Positions 34,400 to 46,261 are shown, numbered from the stretch's first letter. The stretch: 64,000 nucleotides of DNA from Hippopus hippopus (GCA_946811185.2 OX328106.1:3904746-3968745); one strand, 5' to 3'. Made by a program: numbers and translations. Notes: generated by a model not told the origin, from the sequence alone.

Positions 34400-36050
34400 C
34401 ATATGATCGTTCTTCGATTCAAAACACAACATCTCAGATCTATAGTCCATAGAACGCCTAGAATGACACAGAATGTACTATTCTTTACAAATTTTATCGG
34501 TAGGCGAAGGCGGGATACCCCCGAGGCCTCAGCTTACCGCCAAAAAGATCTGAATCCAAGTCAATGAAGGGATTGAATGTCCCTGAAATACATGTACTGG
34601 CACACTTGTAAAGGTTGGGATGCTGTTGAAACTTTAAGACAAAACAAAAGTAAGGCGCGTGGAAAATATCTGAGTGAAAAATGGCCAAGACAGAATGACA
34701 GTAGGACCGCATAATCTGTTCTAAGGGAAATAATCAAGCCTACTCCTTGAAATAATAAAATGCGGTTATGTCCCTTGTAAAGGCTTGAAGCCTTCGCCAA
34801 AACTCGGATAGTTTCGGAATTAGTCGAAGTGTGACGGATGAATTTCAGACTCATTCGGTAAACTTCGAGTGATCCGTTGACACTCGTCACAACTCGGCCG
34901 ATTCCGTACCTACATCTAACCTCGTCCGTATAACGGTTGTTTCCATTTGAACTGCGAATCACGTGATCTTATACATTGGCGCGCAACTGTCAGTCGTTTA
35001 GCAACGACATAAACAACCTCGATGGAGTTATTCACATCTGTTTATCTGTCGGTGAAAACTTTAATCGGAATTGATAAATAATAAATGTACGAACTGTTTG
35101 CCAACTCAACTGAAACATAGTTAGAAAGATTTCGATAGAAAATTGAAACTCAAGTTTTCTTTTTTTAAGAGGAGCCTTACAATTTTCAGGACGGTAAATC
35201 GGCGTATTTCCGGATATGTATCAATCTGATGCATATTAATCCAACAGATACAGCCGAGGGATATGATGGCTCCCATCACCCGAGGTATGCCGAATGATCC
35301 GTTGATAGACTGAAATGAAACTACGGAATCAGCCGAGTAGTGACTGTTGACCTACTTCCTCACTGTAAAAACACTGAACTTTGGAAGGTCTATTTTCTGT
35401 TTGCTGTCACCAATTTGGTAAGTCGAATTAGCTTGCTCACACTTCGATTACATTGCTTTAATGTCTTTCTTAAATAAAGTAGATGTTTCTCTTACTTTGT
35501 AAATCTTTGTACGAGGAATGGGCGATTTTTTTCATCCATCGTTCAGAGTTTTTCGGCGGATTACATCTATAAACTAGACGACAACGATCTAATTTTAGAC
35601 TTGTCCTTATGAAAAACATTTCCCAGTCACCCTTTCCCTCCTCTCTCTTTTTCACTCTCTTTTATTTACCCCATATCTTAAACACGGTACTTTTTACCTT
35701 TTCTCGCATTCTTTTCTTCTATACACTAACAAATACAAATAGATCTAGATCTACAACAACTACTTGTTCTTTTTTATATACATATATTGCCAAGAATAAT
35801 ATTTCTACCATGTTGTAAAGCATGTTTATTGCAATGACCAGTTGTAACAAAGTTTTTGAACGTGGCTGAACCCATTTGCCGCCTTTCTTGTTTTTGATTC
35901 ACTAATCATGAACTGTATGTATATATCCTATGTAAATTATGACAATAGAACGTGTTTAAACTTTCGAAACATTTAAAGACTACATTTGAAGACTACATTT
36001 GAAGACTACAACTATATTAACTGTTAGCCTGCGAAATAACTTGGAATAAA
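34400..36050. other. No supported gene
   Basis: The minus frame 34561-34962 (133 codons) lacks motifs or splice context. GATCCGTTGA occurs near both 34.87 and 35.30 kb, hinting at an old duplication. Confidence 0.4.
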
Positions 36051-36054
36051 CTTT

Positions 36055-36200
36055 CTAGCCGACAGTAAAAACCTGAAGATGGCCTTTTCAACTTTTTTAA
36101 GGGGGGGATACCTCCTTATCGGACAGTGTAGATCAAAGATCAGACTGCACGTTCTGTGCAGTCTGATCTTGATCTACACTGTCCGCTAGAGGGCATTGAA
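36055..36200. mobile_element. Family B hairpin MITE
   Basis: Hairpin at 36121-36184 (GTGTAGATCAAAGATCAGAC and complement), preceded by GCCGACAGTAAAAACC. Confidence 0.8.
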
Positions 36201-36319
36201 TCGTTGAATCGTTCTTAGCAGCGTTAGGGCTAGACCCCACTCAACGAACAGCTAATAATAATGAAACTTAAATGAAAAAAAAAAGAACAAATGGCAATTT
36301 TTTTTTTACTTAAGATTGT

Positions 36320-37996
36320 GAAAATACCATAGGGGTCCGTAGTTTGACTCCTGTCACCAATAGACTAAAACAAGGGATTTAACTGTATGCAGCCCGTTAC
36401 TCGCCCCCGGTTACAAAATCAAAGCACTGCTAAGTTGGAATGCGGTAAATGCAATACAAACTTGTTTCTTTCTATGTTTTTTTAACAATGTCTTTGAAAC
36501 CTTTCTTTCTTATGGTATTCCTACTTTTCATGAGGTCTATAGATACCTCAGTTTATTTGAAATGAAAGATTACTTCGTTGGTGATTAGAGTAGTTTGCTT
36601 CAAAGTGAAACATTTTCATATTACATGGCTGAAAGTGAGGAATTTTGAGAAACCTGATCGGACATCTGACACTTTTTCACACGGAAAACAAAAGAAAATG
36701 TGATATTTTGGAAGAGTTTACAACCTGAACTTCAAGCACATGCTTGCTAACTTTTGACCATGATTTTTTTTGCAAAACAAGACCTATGCCTCTGTTACAG
36801 CCAATTATCTGGTGAATGGCTTTGATGTTTGACTTCGACCTTGTCAGATTACTATGACCTTGTCATCAGCAGATCTCTATCCATGACTGTTACCTTCGTA
36901 CCAAATATGAACATTTTTATTTAAATGTTAAGTTTCTGTGATAACTCTGAAGAAAGGATCAAAATATTGACATTGACATTGGACTTGTGACCAACATTAT
37001 ATGCATATTGACAGGAAGTACATTCTTACCGTGATCTGGGTTAAAAGTTGACTTTGGTCTAGGACATGTGACCCTCATAAGGTGCATATTGACGAAAGGT
37101 GTCTACATGAAAAATATGAGCATTGTTCAATGTAACTTGAATAATTTTGGAGTAATAGGGAAATGCTAAGTTTTTACCAGATGGACGCCAAAACGACTTT
37201 GTAACGCTATGTCTCACTCACCACAAGCGGGCTCGACAACAATATGCTTCCGATCTTTCGATGTGGGGTATGAAAATCATATCCGATGTAGATAAACAGT
37301 TGTGCAACACTGTTAAGATATGGTTCGATCATTCCAGAGAAAATGGACTTGCGAAGATCATTCAAGTCAAGATTTTTGACAAACCTTAAATTGTGATTTT
37401 GAAGTTTTAAGCCAAGGAGCTACTGCTGCAACAAGCACAACTATAGCTGACCCCTATAACATGTATTATGCTGCCTAAAAATTGGATGTATACTAATAGA
37501 GACTCAGTCGGCAAGTCAACTGTGGACAGACAGACAGAAAGTACAGGCTTAAACAGTAACAAGAGCGCCGCATGCTGGTGCCACGCTCGGCTGTGGGTGC
37601 TGGATAGTGAAAAAGATCTAAATCGAAAAAGGGACAAAATTCTTACAAAATGCATTTGGAGTTATTTCCCTTGATGGCATAGTGAACATATACTCCGAGT
37701 TTCAAGAAAATACAATTAGTAATAATGGCGCAGATTTTTGAGCGAGTTTACAAGTTCGAGCGAATGTATCAGCCAGACTGCATTAGCCACTGACAAACAG
37801 TTGTGTTTTTTTTGGTAGAAAAATGTTTTAGCTCTCAGCTGTAGAAAAAATTAGGAGAATAACTGATGGGGTAGAAAAGATACGTTGTTTTTTGTAACCG
37901 GGGGCGAGTAACGGACTGCATACAGTTAAATCCCTTGTTTATAATATATAGTCTATGGGTGCCAGGAATCAAACTACGGACCCCTATGGAAAATAC
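36320..37996. mobile_element. 1.68-kb element with ~100-base inverted ends
   Basis: The left end 36320-36418 (CCATAGGGGTCCGTAGTTTG, AAGGGATTTAACTGTATGCA, GTTACTCGCCCCCGGTTACA) is matched in reverse by 37889-37996. The interior holds a family I-like segment (36775-37275) and a family J head (37560). No transposase is seen. A foldback or non-autonomous DNA element fits. Confidence 0.75.
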
Positions 37997-38051
37997 AGGA
38001 TTATTTGACTGAAGCTGATGTCTTCTAGGCCATATATATATACATGTATAT

Positions 38052-38230
38052 GAGGCATGCTTAATGAAAAGGTATTCGATGCGTCTGCAACAGAATATCG
38101 ATTCAGATCAGCCTGCGCAGTCTGTGCTGACTGATCCGAGTCAAAACTTTTTAATAAATTGGTGAAATTTTCTACCTGTAAAAGGGACAGTGTTCCTTAT
38201 TATTCCGTCGGTTGTTATACAAAAAAATAG
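38052..38230. mobile_element. Family C MITE, diverged
   Basis: Core CAGATCAGCCTGCGCAGTCT and a degraded GTCGGTTGTTATACAAAA segment. Confidence 0.65.
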
Positions 38231-38277
38231 CTTTTTAAAAGTAGGTCAAGAGTTGCCAGGTTGTTCTATCTTTTGTT

Positions 38278-38820
38278 TAAAGGCCCAGTAAAGGCCAAAC
38301 TATCAAAGCAGATGTCATAACACATTTAAATTTAGATAATACCATTTAAAAGTATGGAAAATATTGTGGAGACGACAGTCCGTTATCGTGTGGTCGGGCT
38401 ATATTTAGTCGCTGGCAGAAAAAAAAAGTTTAAAATCAGGCAAAAAGTAAACAAAAGACACAGCTACTTGGCAGGTCTTAACCTAGTGTTGAAATTAATC
38501 TCTCTGTCAGCGACTGACTCTTGGACCGACCATGCAATGACAGATTGTCATCGTCACAATAATTCCATACTATTAAATGGTACGATATCAATTCAAATGC
38601 ATTTAAACACCTGCTTTGTTTACTTTTGGCCATTATTGTTACTTAATTGTTACATGAGTTTGAAATTGATTTTTTTACCAGGGACTAATACTTGGACCGA
38701 CTGTACAATAATAGATTGCCATCTTCATAATAGTTTCCATACTTTTAAAAGGTATAATTCAAATGCATTTTAAAACCTACTTTGTTTAGTTATGGTCGCT
38801 ATTGGGGCGTTAATGTGTAT
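38278..38820. mobile_element. Family K palindromic MITE and a second half-copy
   Basis: 38278-38640 has inverted ends (AAAGGCCCAGTAAAGGCCAA on the left; TTGTTTACTTTTGGCCATTA on the right) and inner arms GTCGCTGGCAGAAA and TCTGTCAGCGACTGAC. The right half is repeated to about 38820. The 139-codon frame over it is a by-product of the element. Confidence 0.75.
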
Positions 38821-38870
38821 TTGAATATTTAACTCTTTCCTTACTGTTGACGACACCAGAAGCTTTTGTT

Positions 38871-38933
38871 GACAATGTAGATCAAGATCAGACTGCACAG
38901 AACGTGCAGTCTGATCTCTGATCTATACTGTCC
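38871..38933. mobile_element. Family B hairpin
   Basis: Arms AATGTAGATCAAGATCAGAC and complement, with loop at ACAGAACGTG. Confidence 0.8.
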
Positions 38934-39154
38934 ACTACTTAATTTTAGATTAAGGTCAAACTGTCTCTTCTTCTTGCAGTGGAACTATATATATATAGCC
39001 AATGAAAAAGTGTAAATCATTTACTTGGTAGTGAAAGAGTTAACAGTTGGGGTACCCTCGAGGATCAGTCACTAGAGGGTAACGATTAAGCTACAGTGTG
39101 GTTTCACTCCAATAACTTTTTGGTACGTATAGCACCTACCCAGGCGACAAAATT

Positions 39155-40245
39155 ATATGGGCCATGCTCTGTGAAAAGGGGGTTTAATGCATCTGCAAAA
39201 AAGTATCGACCCAGGTCAGTCTGTGCAATCCGCGCAGGCTGACATAGGTCGAAGCTTTTTGTTGTTAATGTTGAATTTTCTGCATCCCCTGGGACTATTC
39301 TGCCCAATGATTCAATCGATTGTTAGACAAAACTGATCATATGGATCCATAATCATGTGATGACTTGCTTTGTATAATGCATCAGGCTGATTCATCAATC
39401 CACCTTTTTTCAGAGCATGGCTTATATAGACATGTTTGTCTTGAAAGTATTTGCAGACGACAATACTAAATACATCTTAAATGTTCGGACTTGTGTTTCA
39501 AAAGGTAGATAATATTGTGTGAAAAAATAAAAATGCAGCAGTTTTCCATTTTATACCATGTTTTCGAAGGCCCTATTTATCAGGTTCGTAAATATAATTG
39601 AGCCATGCTCTGTGAAAAGGGGACTTAATTGCATTTGCGAAAAGCATCGACCCAGGTCAGCCTGCGCAGTTCGCGCAGGCTGACCTGGGCCGAAACTTTT
39701 CGTTATTGGTTAATCTTTTGTATGTCAAAGGACCAGCGTACCCCATAATTCAGTAGGTTGTTATGCAAAACGAATTTCAGGGATGCACAATACTGTGATG
39801 ACTTGGTTGGTACCATGCATCACGGAGATGCATTAAGCCCCATTTTGTCAGAGCATTACTCATATACATAGGATTGTTATAGTTATCCTTGACTGCATTT
39901 ATCTCAACCGAAGCGGTGACTTTGGCAATATACCTCCAGTATCACCCCCCACCCACCCACTCCCTTTGAAAGAAAAGGAACGGTGCTCTAAAAAAGGGGG
40001 GTTTAATGTATCTCCATGATGCATTATACCAGCAAGTCATCACATAATTATGGATCCATAAAATCCATTTTGTCTAACAACTGACTGAATCATGAAGTAG
40101 AATGGTCCTTTGACATGCATAAAAAATTTTCAAAAAGCAAAAAGTTTAGATTCAGGTCAGCCTGCGCGTACTGCGCAGGCTGACCTGAGTCGATACTTTT
40201 TGCAAATACATTAAACCCCTTTTTCACAGAGGATGTTTCATATAT
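39155..40245. mobile_element. Three family C MITEs in a row
   Basis: 39155-39430, 39602-39872 and 39985-40245. Each has the CAGGTCAGCCTGCGCAGT-type core, a GGACCA...TTGTTA segment and a GATGCATTAAGCCCC-type end. The middle copy is the most complete. A family A remnant lies at 39445-39590. Confidence 0.8.
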
Positions 40246-40379
40246 GTTGAGCCGTATTTTTCAACATTTACACACATATCAAGATATGTCCAACCCTTCA
40301 CTTAATCACCCGTGTGACACAAGGAGGGAGGCTTTTTTAAAACATCGTGGAATTTGAAATATTAAAAAAAAAAAAAAGC

Positions 40380-40530
40380 GTAAATTTGCCAGCGAATAGG
40401 CAGGGGCCCGTAGAATAAACATGTCTACAATTTTGACCAATCACAAAGTTTGTATTTATTCATTCGTTATCAGTACCAAAAAGTAGGTCAAAACCAGCAC
40501 TGCACATATACATGTAGCTACGCCGAAAGA
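40380..40530. mobile_element. Family M short MITE
   Basis: GCGTAAATTTGCCAGCGAAT ... GTAGCTACGCCGAAAG. It is the reverse complement of the copy at 58440-58595 and has matching CGGCGTA ends. Confidence 0.6.
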
Positions 40531-40621
40531 AAAGGAGAAATGTTTCGTCTAACCTTTTTTTCTAGGCTAGATCCCATTGCTTGGTTGTAGACCGTGCTTC
40601 TTTATAACTGCAGCACATTCT

Positions 40622-40735
40622 GTAGCGTTAAGGACTTCAGAACTGGGCGGTGCTGGTTCGAATCCCCAGCTCGGCGAATTTCTTTCCGAGGATTAATTGT
40701 AGTCATTACGACAGGATTCTTTCCTCTATATGTAA
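40622..40735 (+). mobile_element. SINE family E fragment
   Basis: GGTTCGAATCCCCAGCTCGG, then AATTTCTTTCCGAGGATTAA, with the 3' half missing. Confidence 0.7.
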
Positions 40736-40814
40736 AATGAGTCGCAGGCATATTATGCAGTGGGATGGGGGGGAGGACGAAAACAGTCGCTGGGCACTTT
40801 TAATTCGATAATCT

Positions 40815-41115
40815 TTCAACCCTTTGCCGTACAATCCCGACTTTTAACGACCATGAGAAAGAAAGCTTTTGAAAACAGTGTGGAAATAAAAGAAAATGCC
40901 GATAATCAACATTTTTACCTTTTTTTCTACATGTTTTCTAGCCTTTTCAAAACGAATTCTGTACTTTGAGCCATATTTAACATGTGAACAAATGCTCGCG
41001 ATTTCGACAAGTCTAAAACTTTTGTCGTCTGGTAAAGAGTGCGCGCAGGCTAACATGTGTCGAAACTTTTAGCTACTGGCAAATTTTTTACATGCCAAAT
41101 GACCATTATGTCCAC
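40815..41115. mobile_element. Family A MITE joined to a family C fragment
   Basis: Family A 40815-41040 with a diverged hairpin; a family C end (GCGCGCAGGCTAACATGTGT) starts at 41040. Confidence 0.7.
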
Positions 41116-41125
41116 TGTATGCATT

Positions 41126-41165
41126 TTTTTTTTTTTTTTTGGGGGGGGGGGGGGAAAGGGGGCGG
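41126..41165. repeat. T run followed by G run
   Basis: About 19 T then about 17 G, 130 bases upstream of the first HYKK-like coding exon. Confidence 0.9.
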
Positions 41166-41317
41166 AGGGGCTGCAGAGAAAAACAGTTATTGCCATTTCA
41201 AGTCGCTTCCAGGAGTTAAGCTGTCTAGAACTTCACACAAGAAACTCTAGTTTGAACATTTTTACAGCGCATTTACTTCTATTCTGTTTTCAGGCACAGA
41301 CCATAAAGGTGCGACTT

Positions 41318-41540
41318 ATGGAGCGTGCGTCAGTAGATGGGGATGCAATTTCTAGCCTCATGAGTGGTTTATATGGGCTTGACGTAATGGAGTACCGGAA
41401 GTTGGCAAGTTATGACGACATTAATTATCATGTCAAGGTCAAACAACCATCAAACAATAGAAATATACCAGAAGTGTCACGTTCTGGCTACGTGCTGAAA
41501 ATCCTGAACTCCGAAGATTCGAAGAAAGTAGATTTTTTAG
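41318..41540 (+). CDS. HYKK: HYKK-like exon 1
   Basis: Begins MERASVDGDAISSLMSGLYG and ends in phase 1 at donor GTAGAT (41541). It contains the ATP-site YVLKIL. Reading is open upstream to the acceptor-like site at 41293, adding QTIKVRL-type residues if spliced. Confidence 0.85.
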
Positions 41541-44500
41541 GTAGATCTAGATCTTTTTTTTTTTTTTCATATTTTTACAATGAAGAAAGATAAGTCGATC
41601 TTTAAAATTTAGATTATGTGTAATTTGACAGAAATAGATGAGTGAAAAGCTATAAATGAGTTAATGTTTGATGTAAATTAATCAGAATGTCAGGATCTCC
41701 CGTAAAAAAAGCAAATTTAAAGCAGACGACAAATCGAAAGAGGCACTAATGTTGAAATTTGTCCTTGATGATATAGGAATCATCCTTTGCCGACAATGTT
41801 CTCAAAAGCGTTTTTCCTTGTTGGTAAAAGGCAAAATGAACCCAGGCTATCGCCTTAGTGGATTATTTATTGTGCTTCATAACTCGCAACCGTCGTTTAT
41901 TGAACGATAAACCACGATAGAAAGATTATTTCTAAAATAACCGATGATTTTTTTTTTCCAATTATTGTTAGATGTCATGCATGAAGCTATAGAAGAGATC
42001 TACAACCACGGAATTATGACGTCACGACCAGTACGGAGCGTTTCCGGAAACTATTACACAATCAAGCGGCTTCCCACGCAATCTGGTACTGTATTACCGC
42101 GTAAACTTAGCTCTTTACCAAAACGACACATTTTTTAGACCTGTCAAAATTCAAAGCGTTTGCAGACGAAAAAATACATTTGCCCCAAATGACGGAATTA
42201 TTCTTCGAAAATGTAAAAAGCAAAATGGCAAGGGGGAGGATAGAATACTGGGTACCAGCATTTTCTCTGTTTCACACTGGCTTTTTTCCCCGGGGGTGGT
42301 TAACGCACAAGATTGATTTGTAAAAGTTAACTGATTTTTACACTGGTACATCTCTCAAATCTAGTTGGTTAGGTAATGGAATGGTGTTATACGCCGCTTT
42401 CAATATTATTTCAGTCATATCACGGCGACAGCTCACATATTCATGTATTTCCTGGGTTTCATCAGTACCAGGCTAGGGCTTTTATGTGTTAGAAAAATCT
42501 AAAAACAGTTATAATCGTGCTTTTCTAAAAAGTGGTATTGTTTCTGATACTTGTAGCGTTATGAGAGTATTTAGTCACAAACTTTAGACATGTCCTTAAA
42601 TCAGGCAAGTGCTTATTGAATTATTGAAGGGTGTTTTACCTGGCTTCAATATTATTTCAGTCATATCACTGCGACAGCTTACATTCTCATGTATTTCCTG
42701 GATTTCACCTGTATTAAGCTAGGACTCTGAGGTGTTTTGCTAGAGGACGAGGCCATGAAAGACCTAGTGGATCCTGTGGGGCTCTAAACCGGGGCCTCCA
42801 GGTCACGAGTCCCACACTTTACCACTGAGCCAGGCAGGATCCCTCCACACATTTACAATTGTCGGAAATCTGCATCGAGAATAGTTCAGAAGAAACTATA
42901 CTACTCAAAATTTGCTAGGGATCACCATATTGGATTCAGCAGACATCTATGTGTGGCATGTATTTTGATATGGTTTTTCAATATATTGCATTGCAACATT
43001 GGTAAAATTAACTACCAGTTGAAATGGGTGTTTTTGAAGCAAAACTTCATTGTTGTAATATAAACCCATAATGAAATATCTATATGATCCTTATCAAAAT
43101 TTGAGTAGTATATTTGTATGTCTATTTCACAAGATACACATTTAAGTATTACAGTGGGAACAAAGCAGCAAACTTCAGAGGGTAAGTACATATAAGTTTA
43201 AAGAAAAGTTTTAAAAGATTTATCTTCGACTGTTTATGATCGAGCTATTCAAATGTTTTCAAAACCCACCATGGGCTGTTTTATAAGGGTTATCGAATGA
43301 ATACTGAATAGATTTATGCTTTTGATTTTTTTAGGAAGTTCTGCCTGCGATTTTGTTGTTCGATTGTTCGAATTTGTTCCTGGTGAAATGCTGAAAGGCA
43401 AACCGTTTACACCTGAATTATGTTATCAAGTGGGACAACTTGCTGGGAAAATAGACAAAGCTTTGATGGTAAGTGAAAAGAACAAAGAAAGATCGTTTAA
43501 AAAAGACTGCGTAAGAGGTACTGGAATATGAATATTGAAACTTTTGTGCTTCAATATAAAGAGAAATAATGAAAAGTAACTACGCAAGCAGTTGCCTCTT
43601 TTTCGTGGTTTGTTTTGTATATTGTTGAAAAGTGAAATTTTAAATTAGGTACGTATTATATTTTTCGACATAGATGTGATCGTCGGAAATGAATTACCGA
43701 TTAGCACTACAAAAGGGTTATTCCCTATAATATACGAGCACTTGCTTAGGTATGAATAAACGTCGCGGGGTATCAATAGATGGTAGCAACCCTTGTATGG
43801 TTGTTATAAATGGTGTCATAAATGGGCCCATAAATCCGCAGAGTAGCATGTCCACCTTTTTGACCATTCAAAAATTACAATTTATTCATTCAGGACCTAC
43901 AGCATGAAGGTCAAAAGCCAGCTTATACAGTTACGCTGAATAATGGTCTCATACAGGAAACTGTCATTTACTGCAACTCATTTAAGAAGGAATATAAAAA
44001 TCAATGCAGTGGTTTCTTAAAGGAACAATACAGGCCAAAAGTAAACAAAGCGGGTGTTTAAATGCATTTAAATTTATATCATACCATTTAAAAGTATGGA
44101 AATTATTGTGAAGATGACAATCTGTCATTGTTCGGTCGGTCCAAGTGTTAGTTGCTGACAGAGAAATCAGTTTCAAAACAAGGTTAAAACCTACCAGGTA
44201 GCTGTGTCTTTTGTTTACTTTTTGCCTAATTTTAAAATTCCTTTTTCTGCCAGCGACTTACATAATAGCCCGACCACAAGATAACAGACTGTCATCTCAA
44301 CAATATTTTCCATACTTTTAATTGGTATGATTTAAATTCATATGTATTATGACACCTGCTTTGATACTTTGGCCTTTACTGGGCCTTTAAAACAGTGGGT
44401 TGCTTGATTTTGGTTGTCTCTCAGGTTCAATTATATTTCTTTTTCTCACGATACAGGATTTCCATCGCCCGATTCTTTCAAGTCATAAACGATACTGGAG

Positions 44501-45048
44501 CCTCACAAATGTGCCTGAATTGAGGAAGAAAATTCACGCGTTAGAAAACGCAGAGAAAAGAACTGTAGTTGAAGCCGCTATAAAACAGTTTGAGGACCAG
44601 GTTGTGTCTAACTATGAAAGAATGAAAACAGGTGAGTGTGAACCCAGAGGCTGCTAAGCGCGACTCACTGACCTTTTGCGGACAGTGTAGATCAAGATCA
44701 GACTGCACAGAACGTGCAGTCTGATCTTGGAACTACACTGTCCTATAAGGATATATTTTATATTTTCCCCACAAAACAACTTTGAAATAGCAGCATTTGG
44801 ATTTTTACAACCGAGTTGAAATTTTCATGTTCTTTTCCGACTAAAATACTTGCGTCGCACGCGGGTAAAACGCGACAGAAAAAAAAAAATCCATAATTAT
44901 CTACACAGTGTCAAATACGGTTCTAAATATGGTTTGATGACGTAACCTTCACGCGGACTACTACATAATGCTTTGTGATTTGATTGGTCAAAATGTAACG
45001 CTATAATATTCATCCGCCATTCATATAATACAATCCACTTAACCAGTA

Positions 45049-45094
<46 letters not shown>

Positions 45095-45622
45095 AACATT
45101 CACTTTATCAACATTTCTCTTGTTTCAGGAACAATCCACGCAGATCTGAATGACGAAAACATTATCGTACTGAGTAAACACACCAACAACAATTCTACCC
45201 AAGATTCGAACCAACAACCAGAGTACGACGTTCACGGCGTAATAGACTTTGGTGACCTTGTGCACGACTTTCCTGTATTCGAGCTCGGCATCGTTATCTC
45301 ATACATGATGACGTATAGTCACGTGATTGATCCAATAGAAGCCGGCGGCCATGTTCTCGCGGGTTATTTATTGGAATACAACATCCCAACATTCGACCTT
45401 GTGCGCTTAAAAGAGTGCGTAGCCGGTCGTCTTGCGCAATCACTTGTAAACGGGGAATATGCGTATAAACAAAACCCGGATGATATTTACTGTGTTGAGT
45501 CTTCCAAAGAGGCGTGGCCTATTCTGAAACGGTTACATGGTATTTCGAAAGAGGAGCTCTATTCAAAATGGCAAAGAGTTCTAGATCTGTACAATATAGA
45601 TAACCCGTTCCTCCAAAACTGA
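41318..45622 (+). CDS. HYKK: Hydroxylysine kinase-like protein (aminoglycoside phosphotransferase family)
   Basis: Complete gene of six coding exons: 41318-41540, 41972-42085, 43155-43181, 43335-43468, 44457-44631 and 45129-45622. All phases match and the total is 1167 bases, about 388 residues (human HYKK, recalled from memory, is about 373). The fold is the APH/choline-kinase type: YDDINYHVKV near residue 40 is the nucleotide-loop region, YVLKILN carries the ATP-binding Lys, HADLNDENI is the catalytic loop (Asp base, Asn metal ligand) and VIDFGDL is the metal-binding Asp motif. HYKK phosphorylates 5-hydroxylysine with GTP in lysine breakdown; substrate here is inferred from family. The ATG at 41318 follows an acceptor-like TTTTCAG ending 41293, so a further upstream exon cannot be excluded. 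It converges on the T-box gene. Confidence 0.9.
41972..42085 (+). CDS. HYKK: HYKK-like exon 2
   Basis: Acceptor TTGTTAG, 38 codons starting DVMHEAIEEIYNHG, then a weak donor GTACTG at 42086. Phase 1 at both ends. Confidence 0.85.
42105..42332 (-). mobile_element. Family A MITE, diverged, in HYKK-like intron 2
   Basis: CTCTTTACCAAAACGACACA start, AAATTCAAAGCGTTTGCAGA, and GTACCAGCATTTTCTC remnant of the hairpin. Confidence 0.7.
42372..42845 (-). mobile_element. Two SINE family F copies, first truncated
   Basis: 42372-42480 lacks the tRNA-like head. 42620-42845 is full, with CCACTGAGCCAGGCAGGATC at the head in reverse. Both are in the same intron. Confidence 0.75.
43155..43181 (+). CDS. HYKK: HYKK-like microexon, 27 bases
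   Basis: Bounded by TATTACAG and the strong donor GTAAGT. In phase it adds nine residues (VGTKQQTSE) between the flanking exons and keeps the frame. Skipping it also keeps the frame, so inclusion is inferred, not proven. Confidence 0.6.
43335..43468 (+). CDS. HYKK: HYKK-like exon 4
   Basis: Acceptor TTTTTTAG, encoding SSACDFVVRLFEFVPGEML to GKIDKALM; donor GTAAGT at 43469. VRLFEFVPG matches the conserved LVRLL-YLPG of the family. Confidence 0.9.
43840..43955. mobile_element. Family M MITE, diverged
   Basis: Shares TTTGACC..TC-AAAATTACAA, TTATTCATTC and AAGGTCAAAAGCCAGC-TA...TTACGCTGAA with the 40.4-kb copy. Confidence 0.5.
44015..44395. mobile_element. Family K palindromic MITE
   Basis: Ends AAAGGAACAATACAGGCCAA and TTGGCCTTTACTGGGCCTTT; inner arms GTTAGTTGCTGACAGAG and TCTGCCAGCGACTTAC. 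In HYKK-like intron 4. Confidence 0.8.
44457..44631 (+). CDS. HYKK: HYKK-like exon 5
   Basis: Acceptor GATACAG, encoding DFHRPILSSHKRYWSLTNVP to SNYERMKT; donor GTGAGT at 44632. A family B MITE starts about nine bases inside the following intron. Confidence 0.9.
44641..44830. mobile_element. Family B MITE next to a splice donor
   Basis: Hairpin at 44680-44743 with the GGCTGCTAAGCGCGACTCAC flank shared with 1121-1290. Confidence 0.85.
45050..45092. repeat. (CT)n microsatellite
   Basis: About 20 CT units, 36 bases before the last HYKK-like exon, directly upstream of its acceptor. Confidence 0.9.
45129..45622 (+). CDS. HYKK: HYKK-like exon 6 (catalytic loop, C-terminus)
   Basis: Acceptor TTGTTTCAG; holds HADLNDENIIVL and GVIDFGDLVHDFPVFELGI, then SYMMTYSHVIDP and GGHVLAGY, all typical of HYKK. 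It ends at TGA 45620-45622. Confidence 0.93.
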
Positions 45623-45689
45623 TACTTCTACCGCTTTGATTCCGAATTGACGGAAACCGTAATTGAAAAATAGCGGTAAATTCGTGCAG

Positions 45690-45812
45690 GCAGACTCGAT
45701 GAATTTCTATAATAGAATTGAAAACATTTTGGGCGCATTTCCCTACACTGTTTTCAGAAACCTTCTACCTTTGTGTCGTTAAAAGACGGAATCATTTGGT
45801 AAAGGATTAAAG
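45690..45812. mobile_element. Family A MITE fragment
   Basis: GAAAACATTTTGGGCGCATT and ATCATTTGGTAAAGGATTAA ends without a full hairpin. Confidence 0.6.
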
Positions 45813-45952
45813 ATACATCCTTACAGCAAGAAAAAATGATGTTAAAACTTGAAAGTGTGCAGAACGACTCAGCTGTAAGTAGTTAAAAATGGCAAATCAA
45901 CCGATTGTTTTTTTTTTTGCTATTTCATCTCAAAGAAAACCACCTGGGAAAA

Positions 45953-46213
45953 ATGGCTCGCAACACGCGAAAAGGGACATTCGGACATTTGCGTAAAGTG
46001 TCGTCTCGGATCAGCCTGCTCAGTTCGCGCAGGCTAATCCGAGACGGCACTTTACGACTACATTTTGTGCTACAGTAGACGTGCGCAAAACAGAAAATTG
46101 CATAAAAACGGAAAGTGTTGTTTCGGATTAGCCTGCGCGGACTGCGCAGGCTGATCCGAGACGACACTTTACGCAAATGTGCGAATGCCCCTTTTCACAT
46201 GTTGCAGGCCAGA
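45953..46213. mobile_element. Family D double-hairpin MITE
   Basis: Ends ATGGCTCGCAACACGCG and CACATGTTGCAGGCCAGAT; two inner hairpins around CAGTTCGCGCAGGCTAATCC and TAGCCTGCGCGGACTGCGCA. Confidence 0.85.
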
Positions 46214-46261
46214 TCATAATGAAAAACGGCTCTTTCCCGGTTGTAAACCATATTCCTTTAT

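Noticed and set aside
34561..34962. 133-codon minus frame
   Set aside because: No domain, no splice context and no conservation evidence.
38354..38773. 139-codon open frame
   Set aside because: It lies entirely within family K palindromic MITE sequence, and related copies at 44.0 and 60.2 kb do not keep the frame.
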